Below, piece after piece: positions 24,575-32,956 of a stretch of 64,000 nt of DNA. The notes below the pieces were generated by a model that had not been told where the DNA came from, searched no databases, and saw only the letters and a list, made by a program, of their open reading frames with translations. The stretch lies in NCBI GenBank assembly GCA_036406595.1, contig DASXAR010000061.1, positions 6,289-70,288 on the forward strand, given 5' to 3'. A program made the position numbers and the translations under genes. Each line of letters starts with the position of its first letter. The first letter of the stretch is position 1. The DNA comes from VRUE01 sp036406595. Its GTDB lineage: Bacteria; Actinomycetota; Thermoleophilia; Solirubrobacterales; 70-9.

Positions 24575-24580
24575 TAGGAT
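24575..24580 (+). promoter_or_regulatory. -10 box for the STAS gene (leaderless type)
   Basis: TAGGAT ends 7 bases before GTG 24588, the TANNNT spacing of leaderless actinobacterial genes. GTGAAA (24551-24556) could be a weak -35. If so, the antagonist is made by the housekeeping polymerase while sigma and kinase use the stress promoter. Confidence 0.4.
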
Positions 24581-24587
24581 CGCCCGC

Positions 24588-24959
24588 GTGAGTCCGTCGC
24601 CGTTCGACGCGCGATTCGAGGAGCTGGAGGGTGGGATCCGCACCTTCACGGTGTGCGGAGAGCTCGACATGAATACGGCCCCGGAGCTTGCGCAGCTGCT
24701 CGAGGAGAATGTCTCCGGGCCGGAGGGCGCCGTGATGCTGGACCTCACGCAGTGCGAGTTCATCGACTCGACCGGGATCGCCCTGATCGTGCGCACCTGG
24801 CAGCAGGTCGACCGCGACGCGGGCGGCGAGGGCAGCGGCCGCATGGTGATCTGCTGCAGCAACCATCAGGTCCTGCGGCTGCTGAAGATCACCGGGGTCG
24901 ACTCCTCGATCTCGCTCTACGACGGCCGCGAGGCCGCGCTCGCAGCGCTGCGCGACTGA
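24588..24959 (+). CDS. STAS-domain anti-sigma factor antagonist (RsbV-like)
   Basis: A 123-aa protein with one STAS domain. CGELDMNTAPEL near residue 23 and EFIDSTGIAL with S61 match RsbV/SpoIIAA, in which that serine is phosphorylated by the partner kinase. Dephosphorylated antagonist binds the kinase and frees the sigma factor. It lies beside the kinase and sigma genes but is divergent from the kinase. GTG 24588 is the only early start. Confidence 0.88.
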   Translation: MSPSPFDARFEELEGGIRTFTVCGELDMNTAPELAQLLEENVSGPEGAVMLDLTQCEFIDSTGIALIVRTWQQVDRDAGGEGSGRMVICCSNHQVLRLLKITGVDSSISLYDGREAALAALRD

Positions 24960-24967
24960 GCCGGGCC

Positions 24968-24992
24968 GTTTCGGCACCGAAACTCGGGGTAG
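24968..24992 (+). promoter_or_regulatory. SigB-type promoter for the cytochrome oxidase operon, with palindrome
   Basis: GTTTCG (24968-24973), 13 bases, GGGTAG (24987-24992), 27 bases before GTG 25020. The -35 and spacer also form an inverted repeat, GTTTCGG-CA-CCGAAAC (24968-24983), with perfect 7-bp arms, which could bind a further regulator. Confidence 0.6.
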
Positions 24993-25019
24993 CGATGGAG
25001 CGCCCCCGCCAGGAAACGA

Positions 25020-25973
25020 GTGGAGGCGGGGGCGAGGTATGTGTCCCCCCTAGACCCACACAGCCCCGCGGCACGCGATATCGCCACGCTGTGGTGGTGG
25101 ATGCTGGCGGCGGCGGCGATCGTCTTCGCAGGGGCGATCGCGCTGCTCTGGCTGGGCTGGCGGCGCCGGGGCGAGCCCGGGCTGCCGTGGATCGGCGAGA
25201 GCGAGCGCTTCAACACCGGGCTGGTGGTCGCGTTCGGGATGGTGATCCCCGCGGTCGTCCTCTCGGCGCTGTTCGTCGGCGCCAACCTGGTCGTGATGCG
25301 GGACACCGAACCGCCCAGCCGCAGCGCGACGGCGATGACCATCGTCGCGATCGGCCATCAGTGGTGGTGGGAGTTCCGGTATCCCGAAAGCGGAGTCGTC
25401 ACCGCCAACGAACTCCACATCCCCGCCTCCACCTCCGTGAACCTGGAGGCCCGCTCGGCCGACGTCATCCACTCCTTTTGGGTGCCGGAGCTGAACCGCA
25501 AGATCGACATGGTCCCCGGCCAGCGCAACCGGATCGAGCTCTACGCCGAACATGCGGGGACGTACCGCGGGCAGTGCGCGGAGTTCTGCGGCCTCCAGCA
25601 CGCCAACATGGCATTCAACGTCGTCGCCGAACCGCAGAGCGGCTTCCAGAGCTGGCTCCGGCAGGAGCAGGCCCCGGCGGAGCCGCCCCAGGGAGCCGAG
25701 GCGGTGGCCGGGATGAGGGCGTTCATGGAAGGCGCCTGCGCCAGCTGCCACACGATCAGCGGCACCGAGGCGCGGGGCACCGTGGGGCCCGACCTGACCC
25801 ATGTGGCGAGTCGCGCCACGCTCGCCGCGCTGACCGGGCCCAACCGGCACGGATTCCTCGATCAGTGGATCAGTGACCCGCAGAGCATCAAGCCCGGCAG
25901 CAAGATGCCCGGGCTCGAGTTGACGGAAGCCCAGTTCAGATCGCTGGTCGCCTACCTCTCGGGGCTGCGCTGA
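25020..25973 (+). CDS. ctaC: cytochrome c oxidase subunit II with fused cytochrome c domain (caa3 type)
   Basis: A 317-aa protein with two membrane helices (about 22-46 and 66-92), a cupredoxin domain and a cytochrome c tail. CuA ligands are H151, C186, E188, C190, H194 and M197 (GQCAEFCGLQHANM). The haem c site is C240-A-S-C243-H244, with M296 a likely axial ligand. The fused haem domain marks a caa3-type oxidase. Start could be GTG 25020 (AGGAAA upstream) or GTG 25041 (GAGG upstream). No separate signal peptide is seen. First gene of a seven-gene respiratory operon. Confidence 0.93.
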   Translation: MEAGARYVSPLDPHSPAARDIATLWWWMLAAAAIVFAGAIALLWLGWRRRGEPGLPWIGESERFNTGLVVAFGMVIPAVVLSALFVGANLVVMRDTEPPSRSATAMTIVAIGHQWWWEFRYPESGVVTANELHIPASTSVNLEARSADVIHSFWVPELNRKIDMVPGQRNRIELYAEHAGTYRGQCAEFCGLQHANMAFNVVAEPQSGFQSWLRQEQAPAEPPQGAEAVAGMRAFMEGACASCHTISGTEARGTVGPDLTHVASRATLAALTGPNRHGFLDQWISDPQSIKPGSKMPGLELTEAQFRSLVAYLSGLR

Positions 25974-25986
25974 TGGGAGCCCCCTG

Positions 25987-27891
25987 ATGGCTATCGCGAT
26001 TCCGCCCGAGGCACGCAGCAGGGTCGAACGGCTCGAGAGCATCTGGAAGGAGGGCTCGGGAATCGTCGGCTGGCTGACGACGGTCGACCACAAGCGGATC
26101 GGCATCCTCTACTTCTTCACCTCGCTCGCCTTCTTCGCAGCGGGCGGCGTCGAGGCGCTGCTGATCCGCACCCAGCTGATCGGCCCGAACCAGGGCGTGG
26201 TCGGGCCTCAGACCTTCGATCAGCTGATGACCGTGCACGGCGTGACGATGATCTTCCTCTTCGTCGTCCCGATGTCCGTGGGGGCCTTCGGCAACTACCT
26301 GCTGCCGCTGATGATCGGCGCCCGGGACATGGCCTTCCCGCGGATGAACGCCGTCTCCTACTGGATCTATCTCTGCTCCGGCATCTTCATCTACGTCGGC
26401 CTCTTCACCGGAAACGGGCCGAGCGCCGGCTGGTTCAACTACGTGCCGCTGGCCTCCCGCGCCTACAGCCCCGGCCCCGGAATCGACTTCTACGCGCTGG
26501 GGCTGATGTTCACCGGGATCTCGACCACCGCGGCCGCGATCAACATCATCGTGACCATCTTCAAGCTGCGCGCCCCGGGGATGTCGATCAACCGGATGCC
26601 GCTCTTCTGCTTCGCCTTCCTCGCCGTCTCGTTCGCACTCGTCTTCGCCCTGCCGCCGCTCAACATCGCTCTCTTCCTGCTCGAGCTCGACCGGCTCCTC
26701 GGCTTCCACTTCTACGACGTCGGCCTGGGCGGCAACGCGATCCTCTGGCAGAACCTCTTCTGGATCTTCGGCCACCCCGAGGTCTACATCATCATCCTGC
26801 CCGCCTTCGGGATCGCGACCTCGATCATCCCGACCTTCACCCGTCGCAGGATGGTCGCCTTCCCGTTGGTCGCCCTCGCCGAGATCCTCGTCGCCTTCAT
26901 CGGCTTCGGCGTCTGGGCACACCACATGTTCGCCGTCGGCCTCTCCTCGGTGACGACGATCTACTTCGCCGCCGCAAGCCTGGTGATCGTGATTCCCAGC
27001 GGCATTCAGCTGTTCGCCTGGATAACGACCATCGTCACCGGAACGCCTCGGTTCCAGACCCCTTTGCTGTGGATCATCGGCTTCATCGTCCTCTTCATCC
27101 TCGGCGGGCTCTCCGGCGTGATGTTCGCGGCGATTCCCTTCGACCAGCAGCTCACCGACACCTACTTCGTCGTCGCCCACTTCCACTACGTGATCTTCGG
27201 CGCCGCGGTCTTCCCCCTGCTGGGCGGCATGTACTACTGGTTCCCGAAGGTGACCGGCCGCATGTACCACGAGGGCTGGGGGAAGACCAGCTTCTGGCTC
27301 ACCTTCGCCGGCATGAACCTGACCTTCTTCCCGATGCACATCCTCGGCCTGGCGGGAATGCCGCGGCGCGACTACACCTACGGGGGCGACCTCGGCTGGA
27401 CCGCCCTGAACGCGATCGAGACGATCGGCGCCTACCTGCTCGCGGCCGGCCTCCTGACCGTCGCAGCCAACCTCGCCGTCAGCCTCTTCAGGGGCGCGCC
27501 TGCCGGCGCGGACCCCTGGCAGGGGGACACTCTCGAGTGGTCGACGAGCTCGCCGCCGCCGCCCTACAACTACGCGGTCATCCCCACCGTCACCAGCCCC
27601 TACGCGATGTGGGATCGCGAGGACCGCGATGCCGACGTCAGGAACCTCGCCGAAGGTGAGAAGACCCTCGAGCAGGGGCACGAGACCGCATCGACCAGCG
27701 TCGTCGACGCCGAATGGGACGAGATCCTCGAGATGCCGTCGAGGTCGTGGTGGCCACCGGTCGTCGCGGTTGCGCTCTCGGGGGTTTTCGCCTTCATCCT
27801 CCTGCAGCGCTGGCTGGCTGCCGGCATATTCCTGCTGCTCACCTTCGCTGCGATCGGCGGCTGGCACTGGAAGGAGCCCCAAGAAGCATGA
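25987..27891 (+). CDS. ctaD: cytochrome c oxidase subunit I with C-terminal extension
   Basis: A 634-aa haem-copper oxidase core with about 12 helices. It carries the haem and CuB features of A-type oxidases: MTVHGVTMIFLF, FWIFGHPEVYIIILPAFG (the H-x3-Y crosslink pair), WAHHMF and VAHFHYVIFG. After the core, residues about 575-634 add a soluble loop and two further hydrophobic segments (WWPPVVAVALSGVFAFILL and AAGIFLLLTFAAIG). The extension may replace the small subunit IV (CtaF) of other actinobacteria. It overlaps the subunit III gene as ATGA. Confidence 0.95.
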   Translation: MAIAIPPEARSRVERLESIWKEGSGIVGWLTTVDHKRIGILYFFTSLAFFAAGGVEALLIRTQLIGPNQGVVGPQTFDQLMTVHGVTMIFLFVVPMSVGAFGNYLLPLMIGARDMAFPRMNAVSYWIYLCSGIFIYVGLFTGNGPSAGWFNYVPLASRAYSPGPGIDFYALGLMFTGISTTAAAINIIVTIFKLRAPGMSINRMPLFCFAFLAVSFALVFALPPLNIALFLLELDRLLGFHFYDVGLGGNAILWQNLFWIFGHPEVYIIILPAFGIATSIIPTFTRRRMVAFPLVALAEILVAFIGFGVWAHHMFAVGLSSVTTIYFAAASLVIVIPSGIQLFAWITTIVTGTPRFQTPLLWIIGFIVLFILGGLSGVMFAAIPFDQQLTDTYFVVAHFHYVIFGAAVFPLLGGMYYWFPKVTGRMYHEGWGKTSFWLTFAGMNLTFFPMHILGLAGMPRRDYTYGGDLGWTALNAIETIGAYLLAAGLLTVAANLAVSLFRGAPAGADPWQGDTLEWSTSSPPPPYNYAVIPTVTSPYAMWDREDRDADVRNLAEGEKTLEQGHETASTSVVDAEWDEILEMPSRSWWPPVVAVALSGVFAFILLQRWLAAGIFLLLTFAAIGGWHWKEPQEA

Positions 27892-28511
27892 GCGGCTCGG
27901 TCACCCGCAGCATGGAGGCGACGACCAACCGCGCCACCGCCGTCGTCGAAAGCAGCAGGCGCAGCATGCCGAGCGGCTGGATCGGGATGATCCTCCTGAT
28001 CGCAACTGAGGCGACGCTGCTGGGCTGCCTGATCGCGACCTACTTCTACCTTCGCTTCAAGGTCGTGGATTGGCCGCCGCCGGGAATCGAGAAGCCGTCA
28101 CTGACGCTGCCCCTCGTCTTCACGGGGATGCTGATCGCCTCCTGCGCGCCGTTCTTCGCTGGCGTGCAGGCGGCAAAGGCCGGCCTTGCCCGGGCCGCCT
28201 GGCTGCTGATCGCGAGCGCGACAGCAATCCAGGCCACCTATCTCGGCCTCCAGATCCACCTCTTCATCGATGACCTGAACAAGTTCGCCCCCGACGAAAC
28301 GGCCTACGGCTCGGTCTATTTCGCCATGGTCGGAGCCCACCACGCCCACGTCGCCGTCGGACTCGCCTTCGACGCCTGGCTCCTCGCCAAGCTTCTCGGA
28401 GGCCTGACCAACTACAGGCTTCTGGGTGTGCGCGTCGTCGCCCTCTACTGGTACTTCGTCGCGGCGACGGCTATCCCCGTCGTCCTCACCCAGCTCTACC
28501 CGTCGCTATGA
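27888..28511 (+). CDS. ctaE: cytochrome c oxidase subunit III
   Basis: A 207-aa membrane protein with five hydrophobic segments. IGMILLIATEATLLGCLIAT and the C-terminal AHHAHVAVGLAF and VVALYWYFVAATAIPVVL are characteristic of the short five-helix subunit III. ATG 27888 overlaps the ctaD stop, and the stop overlaps the next start, so translation is coupled through the operon. Confidence 0.92.
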   Translation: MSGSVTRSMEATTNRATAVVESSRRSMPSGWIGMILLIATEATLLGCLIATYFYLRFKVVDWPPPGIEKPSLTLPLVFTGMLIASCAPFFAGVQAAKAGLARAAWLLIASATAIQATYLGLQIHLFIDDLNKFAPDETAYGSVYFAMVGAHHAHVAVGLAFDAWLLAKLLGGLTNYRLLGVRVVALYWYFVAATAIPVVLTQLYPSL

Positions 28512-28900
28512 GAGTGCTTCCGAGCTCGCCCGATTCACCGGTCTCGGCGCAGGTGTGGTTCGCGGTGCTGGGAGCCCCCGCCGCCTGGACCGCGCAATTC
28601 GCGATCGGCTATTGGACGACCGAACTGCACTGCAACCCCTACCAGGAACATTGGGACGTGGCGCTGGGAACGTGGACGACGGTCGCCACCGCCGTCGCGG
28701 CCCTGGTCGCCCTCGGCGCGGGGCTCACGGCAATGTCGCTCTTCCGTCGCACGCGGGAGGTCGAGGAGAGCGACGCGCCGCCGCCCGGGCGCATCCATTT
28801 CCTGGCCACGGTCGGGCTTGCGGTGACTCCGCTCTTCCTCCTGCTGATCGCGATGACGGCGCTCGGCGTCCTGATCCACATCCCCTGCGGGCAGTCATGA
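28508..28900 (+). CDS. unknown small membrane protein of the respiratory operon
   Basis: A 130-aa protein with about three hydrophobic segments (near 15-33, 52-78 and 98-124) and a polar loop rich in acidic residues and prolines. I do not recognise a family. It overlaps both neighbours by 4 bases and lies between oxidase subunit III and the dihaem cytochrome c, so it may be an accessory or assembly subunit of the supercomplex. Two cysteines, C43 and C127, are present and might be on the same side of the membrane. Confidence 0.75.
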   Translation: MRVLPSSPDSPVSAQVWFAVLGAPAAWTAQFAIGYWTTELHCNPYQEHWDVALGTWTTVATAVAALVALGAGLTAMSLFRRTREVEESDAPPPGRIHFLATVGLAVTPLFLLLIAMTALGVLIHIPCGQS

Positions 28901-29694
28901 GCCGGCATCGGGCCCGCACAGCGATCGGCGCCGGCGTCATCGCCGCCGCGCTGGTGGCGGTCGCCGCCCGAGCCCAGCCGCCGAGCGGCATCGTCCACGG
29001 CGGAGGCTCCTCGAAGCCGCTTCTCGAGGCGGGCTCCGAGCTCTATGCAGCCAACTGCGCGTCCTGCCACGGGATCGCAGGCCGCGGCGTGCCCTTCCCG
29101 GAGAAGCACGGCGTCGGCAACATCGAGGAGCAGGGGCCGCCGCTGATCGGAGTCGGCGCGCTGGCGCCCGACTTCTATCTGCGCACCGGCCGCATGCCGC
29201 TGGCGCATGCCGGAGAAGAGCCCGAACGCCAGCGCCCCTTCTTCAGCGATCACGAGATCCGCGCCCTCGTCGCCTACGTCGCCCGCCTCGGGCGGGGTCC
29301 GGCGATCCCGCACCCGCGGCCAGCGACCGGAAGGGTCCCGGAAGGCTATTCGCTGTTCAGCGAGCACTGCGCGGGCTGCCACCAGATCGTCGGCGAAGGC
29401 GGCTACGTGACCGGCGCCAAGGTTCCCGTCCTCGAGCACGCCACGCCGCGCCAGATCGCCGAGGCGGTGCGAATCGGGCCCTTCGTGATGCCGAGCTTCT
29501 CGAAGGCCCACATAAGCGACGACGAACTCGACAAGATCATCGCCTACGTCCTGGCCAGCAGGGACCCGGAAGACCGCGGGGGCCTGGGCATCGGGCACAT
29601 CGGCCCGGTCCCCGAGGGCATCGTGGCCTGGCTGGTTGCGGCGGTGGTGCTGGTCGGCGTCTGCGCGCTGATCGGGGAGCGGGTGAGATCGTGA
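28897..29694 (+). CDS. qcrC: dihaem cytochrome c subunit of the bcc complex
   Basis: A 265-aa protein with an N-terminal signal or anchor, two cytochrome c domains (haem sites NCASCHG and HCAGCHQ) and a C-terminal membrane helix (VAWLVAAVVLVGVCALIG). This is the plan of actinobacterial QcrC, which replaces cytochrome c1 and a soluble cytochrome c. Methionines in MPLAHAG and FVMPSFSKAH are likely axial ligands. The start overlaps the preceding stop. Together with qcrA and qcrB it forms the quinol-oxidising complex. Confidence 0.92.
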   Translation: MSRHRARTAIGAGVIAAALVAVAARAQPPSGIVHGGGSSKPLLEAGSELYAANCASCHGIAGRGVPFPEKHGVGNIEEQGPPLIGVGALAPDFYLRTGRMPLAHAGEEPERQRPFFSDHEIRALVAYVARLGRGPAIPHPRPATGRVPEGYSLFSEHCAGCHQIVGEGGYVTGAKVPVLEHATPRQIAEAVRIGPFVMPSFSKAHISDDELDKIIAYVLASRDPEDRGGLGIGHIGPVPEGIVAWLVAAVVLVGVCALIGERVRS

Positions 29695-30674
29695 GGGGGA
29701 AGCTGCGAATGGCGGCGATCCTGGCGCTCGGCTTCCTCCACCGCGGGCGCCGCGACAGCCCGGAGCGACGGATCGTCGAGCCGGGCTCCAAGCAGCCCGG
29801 AGCCGAGCTTGCGGTCATCCTGCTGCTGCTGGCGGCCGCCGCCTGTGCGGTCGCGTTCGTGGTCATCTACGCGATCGACTCGTGGGGCAACCGGACGCAG
29901 TGGTTCGGGCTCTCGCTGGGAGTTTCCCTCGGGTTTATCGCAGCTGCGTTGATCGTCGCCAGCAAGACCCTCGTCGTCAGCGAGGAGCTGGAGGAGGACT
30001 ACCCGGCCGTCGATCCGGAGGAGGAGGAGCGGGTCGCCGGGATCCTCGAGCAGAGCGGCAGCCGAATCACCCGCAAGCGACTGCTCTCCGGCGCCGCTGC
30101 GGCGGCTGGTGCGGCCCTGGGCGCGGCGCTGATCGTCCCGGCTGCCTCGTTCGGGCCAGCGCTCGACACGGCCTCTCTCTACTCATCGCCCTGGAGGCGC
30201 AACAGGCGCCTGGTCGACGAGTACGGGCAGCCCTACCGGGCCGACCAGATCGAGGAGGAGACCTTCTACACCGCCTACCCCGAGGCGGCCGACCGCGACG
30301 AGCTGGCTGCGCCGGTGGTCGTCGTGAGGCTGAAATCGAACGAACTGGAAATGCCCTCCGATCGGCGCGGCTGGGCGCCCCAGGGAATCGTCGCCTACTC
30401 GAAGATCTGCACTCATGCGGGCTGCGCCGTCGCCCTCTACCGGACTCCAAAGTTCCCCGAGGCCGAGCCCGGGCCGGCGCTGGTCTGTCCCTGCCACTAC
30501 TCGACCTTCAACCCCGCCGACGGCGGCAGCGTCGAGTTCGGCCCGGCCGGGCGAGGGCTGCCGCAGCTGCCCCTGCTGATCGACTCCGCCGGCGAGCTGC
30601 GCGCAGCCGGCAACTTCTCCGCTCCGGTCGGCCCTTCGTTCTGGGGCGTCAGGACGAGGAGGCCGTCGGCGTGA
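29691..30674 (+). CDS. qcrA: Rieske iron-sulfur subunit of the bcc complex
   Basis: A 327-aa protein with three N-terminal membrane segments, as in actinobacterial QcrA rather than the single helix of mitochondrial Rieske proteins. The 2Fe-2S ligands are in CTHAGC and CPCHYS near residues 240-270. A twin arginine is not obvious; RKRLL before the third helix is closest. GTG 29691 overlaps the qcrC stop, and the stop overlaps the qcrB start (GTGA). Confidence 0.94.
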   Translation: MRGKLRMAAILALGFLHRGRRDSPERRIVEPGSKQPGAELAVILLLLAAAACAVAFVVIYAIDSWGNRTQWFGLSLGVSLGFIAAALIVASKTLVVSEELEEDYPAVDPEEEERVAGILEQSGSRITRKRLLSGAAAAAGAALGAALIVPAASFGPALDTASLYSSPWRRNRRLVDEYGQPYRADQIEEETFYTAYPEAADRDELAAPVVVVRLKSNELEMPSDRRGWAPQGIVAYSKICTHAGCAVALYRTPKFPEAEPGPALVCPCHYSTFNPADGGSVEFGPAGRGLPQLPLLIDSAGELRAAGNFSAPVGPSFWGVRTRRPSA

Positions 30675-32020
30675 TCCGGCGGGCGTTGCGGGTCGCGGAC
30701 GAGCGAAGCGGCTCGGTGCCGTTCGTCCGCAAGGCGCTGCGCTACGCCTTCCCCGACCATTGGTCCTTCCTCCTGGGGGAGGTGGCGCTATACGCGTTCA
30801 TCGTCCTGGTTGCGACCGGCGTCTACCTGACCTTCTTCTTCGAGCCGAGCACCGACAGGATCGTCTACCACGGCAGCTACGGCCCTCTGGATGGGCTCGA
30901 GATGAGCAAGGCCTACGCCTCGGCGCTGCGCATCTCATTCGACGTCAAGGCCGGGCTGCTGATCCGCCAGACGCACCACTGGGCGGCGAACGTCTTCATC
31001 GTCGCGATCGTCCTGCACCTGATCCGGATCTTCTTCACCGGCGCCTACCGCAAACCGCGCGAGCTGACCTACGTCATCGGCGTGCTGATGCTCTTCACGG
31101 CGCTGCTCGAGGGCTACCTCGGCTACTCGCTGGTCGACGACCTGCTCTCCGGAATGGGCCTCGCGATCGGCTACGCGGTCGCCCTCTCCATCCCCTTCGT
31201 GGGAGCCAACCTGGCATTGCTGATCTGGGGCGCCCCCCTACCCGGCGACCCCGACTTCTGGTCGAGGATGTACATCGCCCACGTCCTGATCCTGCCGATC
31301 CTGATCGGCACGCTGCTCGCGGCACACCTCGCCCTCGTCGCATCGCGCCACCACACCCAGTTCAAGCACAAGCCCCGCCAGAGCGAGCGCCGGCTGCTGG
31401 GAATTCCCAGCTTCCCGGGCCAGGCGCCCCGCTCTCTCGGCCTCCTGTTCGCCGTCGCCTCGGTGCTGGTCCTGCTCGGCGGGCTCGTCCAGATCAACCC
31501 GATCTGGCTCTGGGGGCCCTACGAAGTCTCGCAGGGGACGAACGGCGCGCAGCCCGACTGGTACCTGGGCTGGCTGATCGGCGCCCTGCGGCTCGTCCCC
31601 CATTTCGACGTCGTCGTCTTCGACCGCACCCTGGTGCCGAATCCCTTCTGGGGCGGCGTCCTGTTCCCGATGGTCGTGATGGGGGCGCTGCTCCTCTGGC
31701 CGTGGCTGGAGCGCCGGGTGACCGGCGACTACCGCACGCACAACCTTCTCGACCGGCCCCGCGACGCGCCCTGGCGCACCGCGATCGGAGCGGGCTTCCT
31801 CACCTGGGTGGTGATGATCTTCATGTTCGGCTCGGCCGACCGCGTCACGGTCTTCCTCGGCATCAGCTACGTCGCCCAGCTGTGGGCCTTCCGGATCGGC
31901 GTCTGGGTCGTGCCGATCGTCGTGCTGCTCGTCACCCGACGGGTCTGCCTGGAGCTTCAGGAGGAGGAGCAGATCGAGAGGGAGCAGGCGCGCGCCGTCC
32001 GTAGCGCGCCGTCCTCATAG
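30671..32020 (+). CDS. qcrB: cytochrome b subunit of the bcc complex
   Basis: A 449-aa protein with the b-type cytochrome core: RQTHHWAANVFIVAIVLHL (haem ligands), GYSLVDDLLSG and a second histidine pair in the fourth helix region (YIAHVLILP, LLAAHLALV). PDWYLGWLIGALRL is the PEWY-type quinol-oxidation motif in its actinobacterial PDWY form. The C-terminus has extra helices relative to short cytochromes b. The last 89 bases overlap the convergent ctaG-like gene. Confidence 0.95.
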   Translation: MIRRALRVADERSGSVPFVRKALRYAFPDHWSFLLGEVALYAFIVLVATGVYLTFFFEPSTDRIVYHGSYGPLDGLEMSKAYASALRISFDVKAGLLIRQTHHWAANVFIVAIVLHLIRIFFTGAYRKPRELTYVIGVLMLFTALLEGYLGYSLVDDLLSGMGLAIGYAVALSIPFVGANLALLIWGAPLPGDPDFWSRMYIAHVLILPILIGTLLAAHLALVASRHHTQFKHKPRQSERRLLGIPSFPGQAPRSLGLLFAVASVLVLLGGLVQINPIWLWGPYEVSQGTNGAQPDWYLGWLIGALRLVPHFDVVVFDRTLVPNPFWGGVLFPMVVMGALLLWPWLERRVTGDYRTHNLLDRPRDAPWRTAIGAGFLTWVVMIFMFGSADRVTVFLGISYVAQLWAFRIGVWVVPIVVLLVTRRVCLELQEEEQIEREQARAVRSAPSS

Positions 32021-32834
32021 CAACACGGGGATCCACCCCGGAGTCGAGCAGCGACTGCCGCTGCTCCGCCTCCCGCTCCCAGCGGAGAAAGAGCCAGGCG
32101 AAGACGATTAGCGTCACCGTCGCGCCCTCGACGAACATGATCGCGCCGCCGATCTGCTGGTCGGCCAACGGGGAGATGCCCCAGATCCTCTCGCCCCCCC
32201 GGTATACGGGATAGAGCGGCTCCCCGGCCCAGATGAAGACGCTGGCGAGGACCGCCGCGAAGGTGCGCACGAGCAGGACGTAGGCGGCCTTGGCGCCCGC
32301 CCCGAACCAGGCGGGCCCGGGTACCGGCTCGATCACCGCCGCCCACATCAGCATCCCGGCGGTGAAGAAGCTGACGTGCTCGAGCCCGTGCACGAAGCCG
32401 TTATCGAGGGCCGCTTCGTACATCGGCGGCACGTGCCAGCCGTAGAAGACCAGCACCCAGATCGGCAAAGCGACGAACGGGCTGGCGAGGACGCGGAGCC
32501 GGGCGAAGGGGGCCACGGCCAGCACCGGTCTAAGGATCGGCCCGCTGAGCCCCAGCAGGATGAGCAAAGGAGCGAGATCGCCGATCAAAAGGTGCTGGAC
32601 CATGTGCACCCAAAAGAGGCGGCTCTCTCCGATCGTGTCGACGGGCGAGAGCAGCGCCACCAGCAGCAGGGCGATCCCCACGTAGAAGCATCCCTGCCGC
32701 CAGCCGGGCACCGGCCGGCCGCGGCGGGAGAGGGACCTGGCGCGAAACCCGTACGCGAGGACGACGGCGGCGGCCTCGAGGAGCAGCGGAGGGCTCAGAT
32801 TCCAGCCAGGGGAAGCCGTGGCGAGCACCGCCAT
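31932..32834 (-). CDS. CtaG-type cytochrome c oxidase assembly protein
   Basis: A 300-aa membrane protein of the caa3 CtaG family (not the mitochondrial-type Cox11), with about seven hydrophobic segments. Motifs are HMVQHLLIGDLAPLLILLG (histidines suited to copper or haem contact) and FYGWHVPPMYEAAL with HGLEHVSFF. It faces the qcrB gene and overlaps it by 89 bases; the overlap encodes the hydrophilic arginine/proline-rich tail. GTGT-N16-GGGTAC-N10-ATG upstream may be a weak SigB-type promoter. Confidence 0.88.
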   Translation of the reverse strand: MAVLATASPGWNLSPPLLLEAAAVVLAYGFRARSLSRRGRPVPGWRQGCFYVGIALLLVALLSPVDTIGESRLFWVHMVQHLLIGDLAPLLILLGLSGPILRPVLAVAPFARLRVLASPFVALPIWVLVFYGWHVPPMYEAALDNGFVHGLEHVSFFTAGMLMWAAVIEPVPGPAWFGAGAKAAYVLLVRTFAAVLASVFIWAGEPLYPVYRGGERIWGISPLADQQIGGAIMFVEGATVTLIVFAWLFLRWEREAEQRQSLLDSGVDPRVAMRTARYGRRAPAPSRSAPPPEAPGRPVG

Positions 32835-32844
32835 GGCTCGACCG

Positions 32845-32870
32845 GTACCCGGCGGTCAGCGCCATGACAC
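32845..32870 (-). promoter_or_regulatory. weak SigB-type promoter for the ctaG-like gene
   Basis: Minus strand: GTGT (32867-32870), 16 bases, GGGTAC (32845-32850), then 10 bases to ATG 32834. The -35 fits only the loose GNNT form. It overlaps the first copy of a 12-bp direct repeat. Confidence 0.35.
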
Positions 32871-32889
32871 ATCGACTCCATGACACATC
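32862..32889 (+). repeat. 12-bp direct repeat upstream of the ThDP operon
   Basis: CCATGACACATC occurs at 32862-32873 and again at 32878-32889, 16 bases apart start to start, directly upstream of the candidate promoter at 32891. Spaced direct repeats in this place can be activator sites. Confidence 0.45.
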
Positions 32890-32890
32890 C

Positions 32891-32915
32891 GTTTTCCGCA
32901 CTCGCATGCGGGTAG
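32891..32915 (+). promoter_or_regulatory. SigB-type promoter for the ThDP-enzyme operon
   Basis: GTTTTC (32891-32896), 13 bases, GGGTAG (32910-32915), 41 bases before ATG 32957. The leader has its own Shine-Dalgarno sequence, so this message would not be leaderless. Confidence 0.65.
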
Positions 32916-32956
32916 CTGCGCTGAGAAAGAGACCAGAGCCCGGGGAAAGGAACGAC

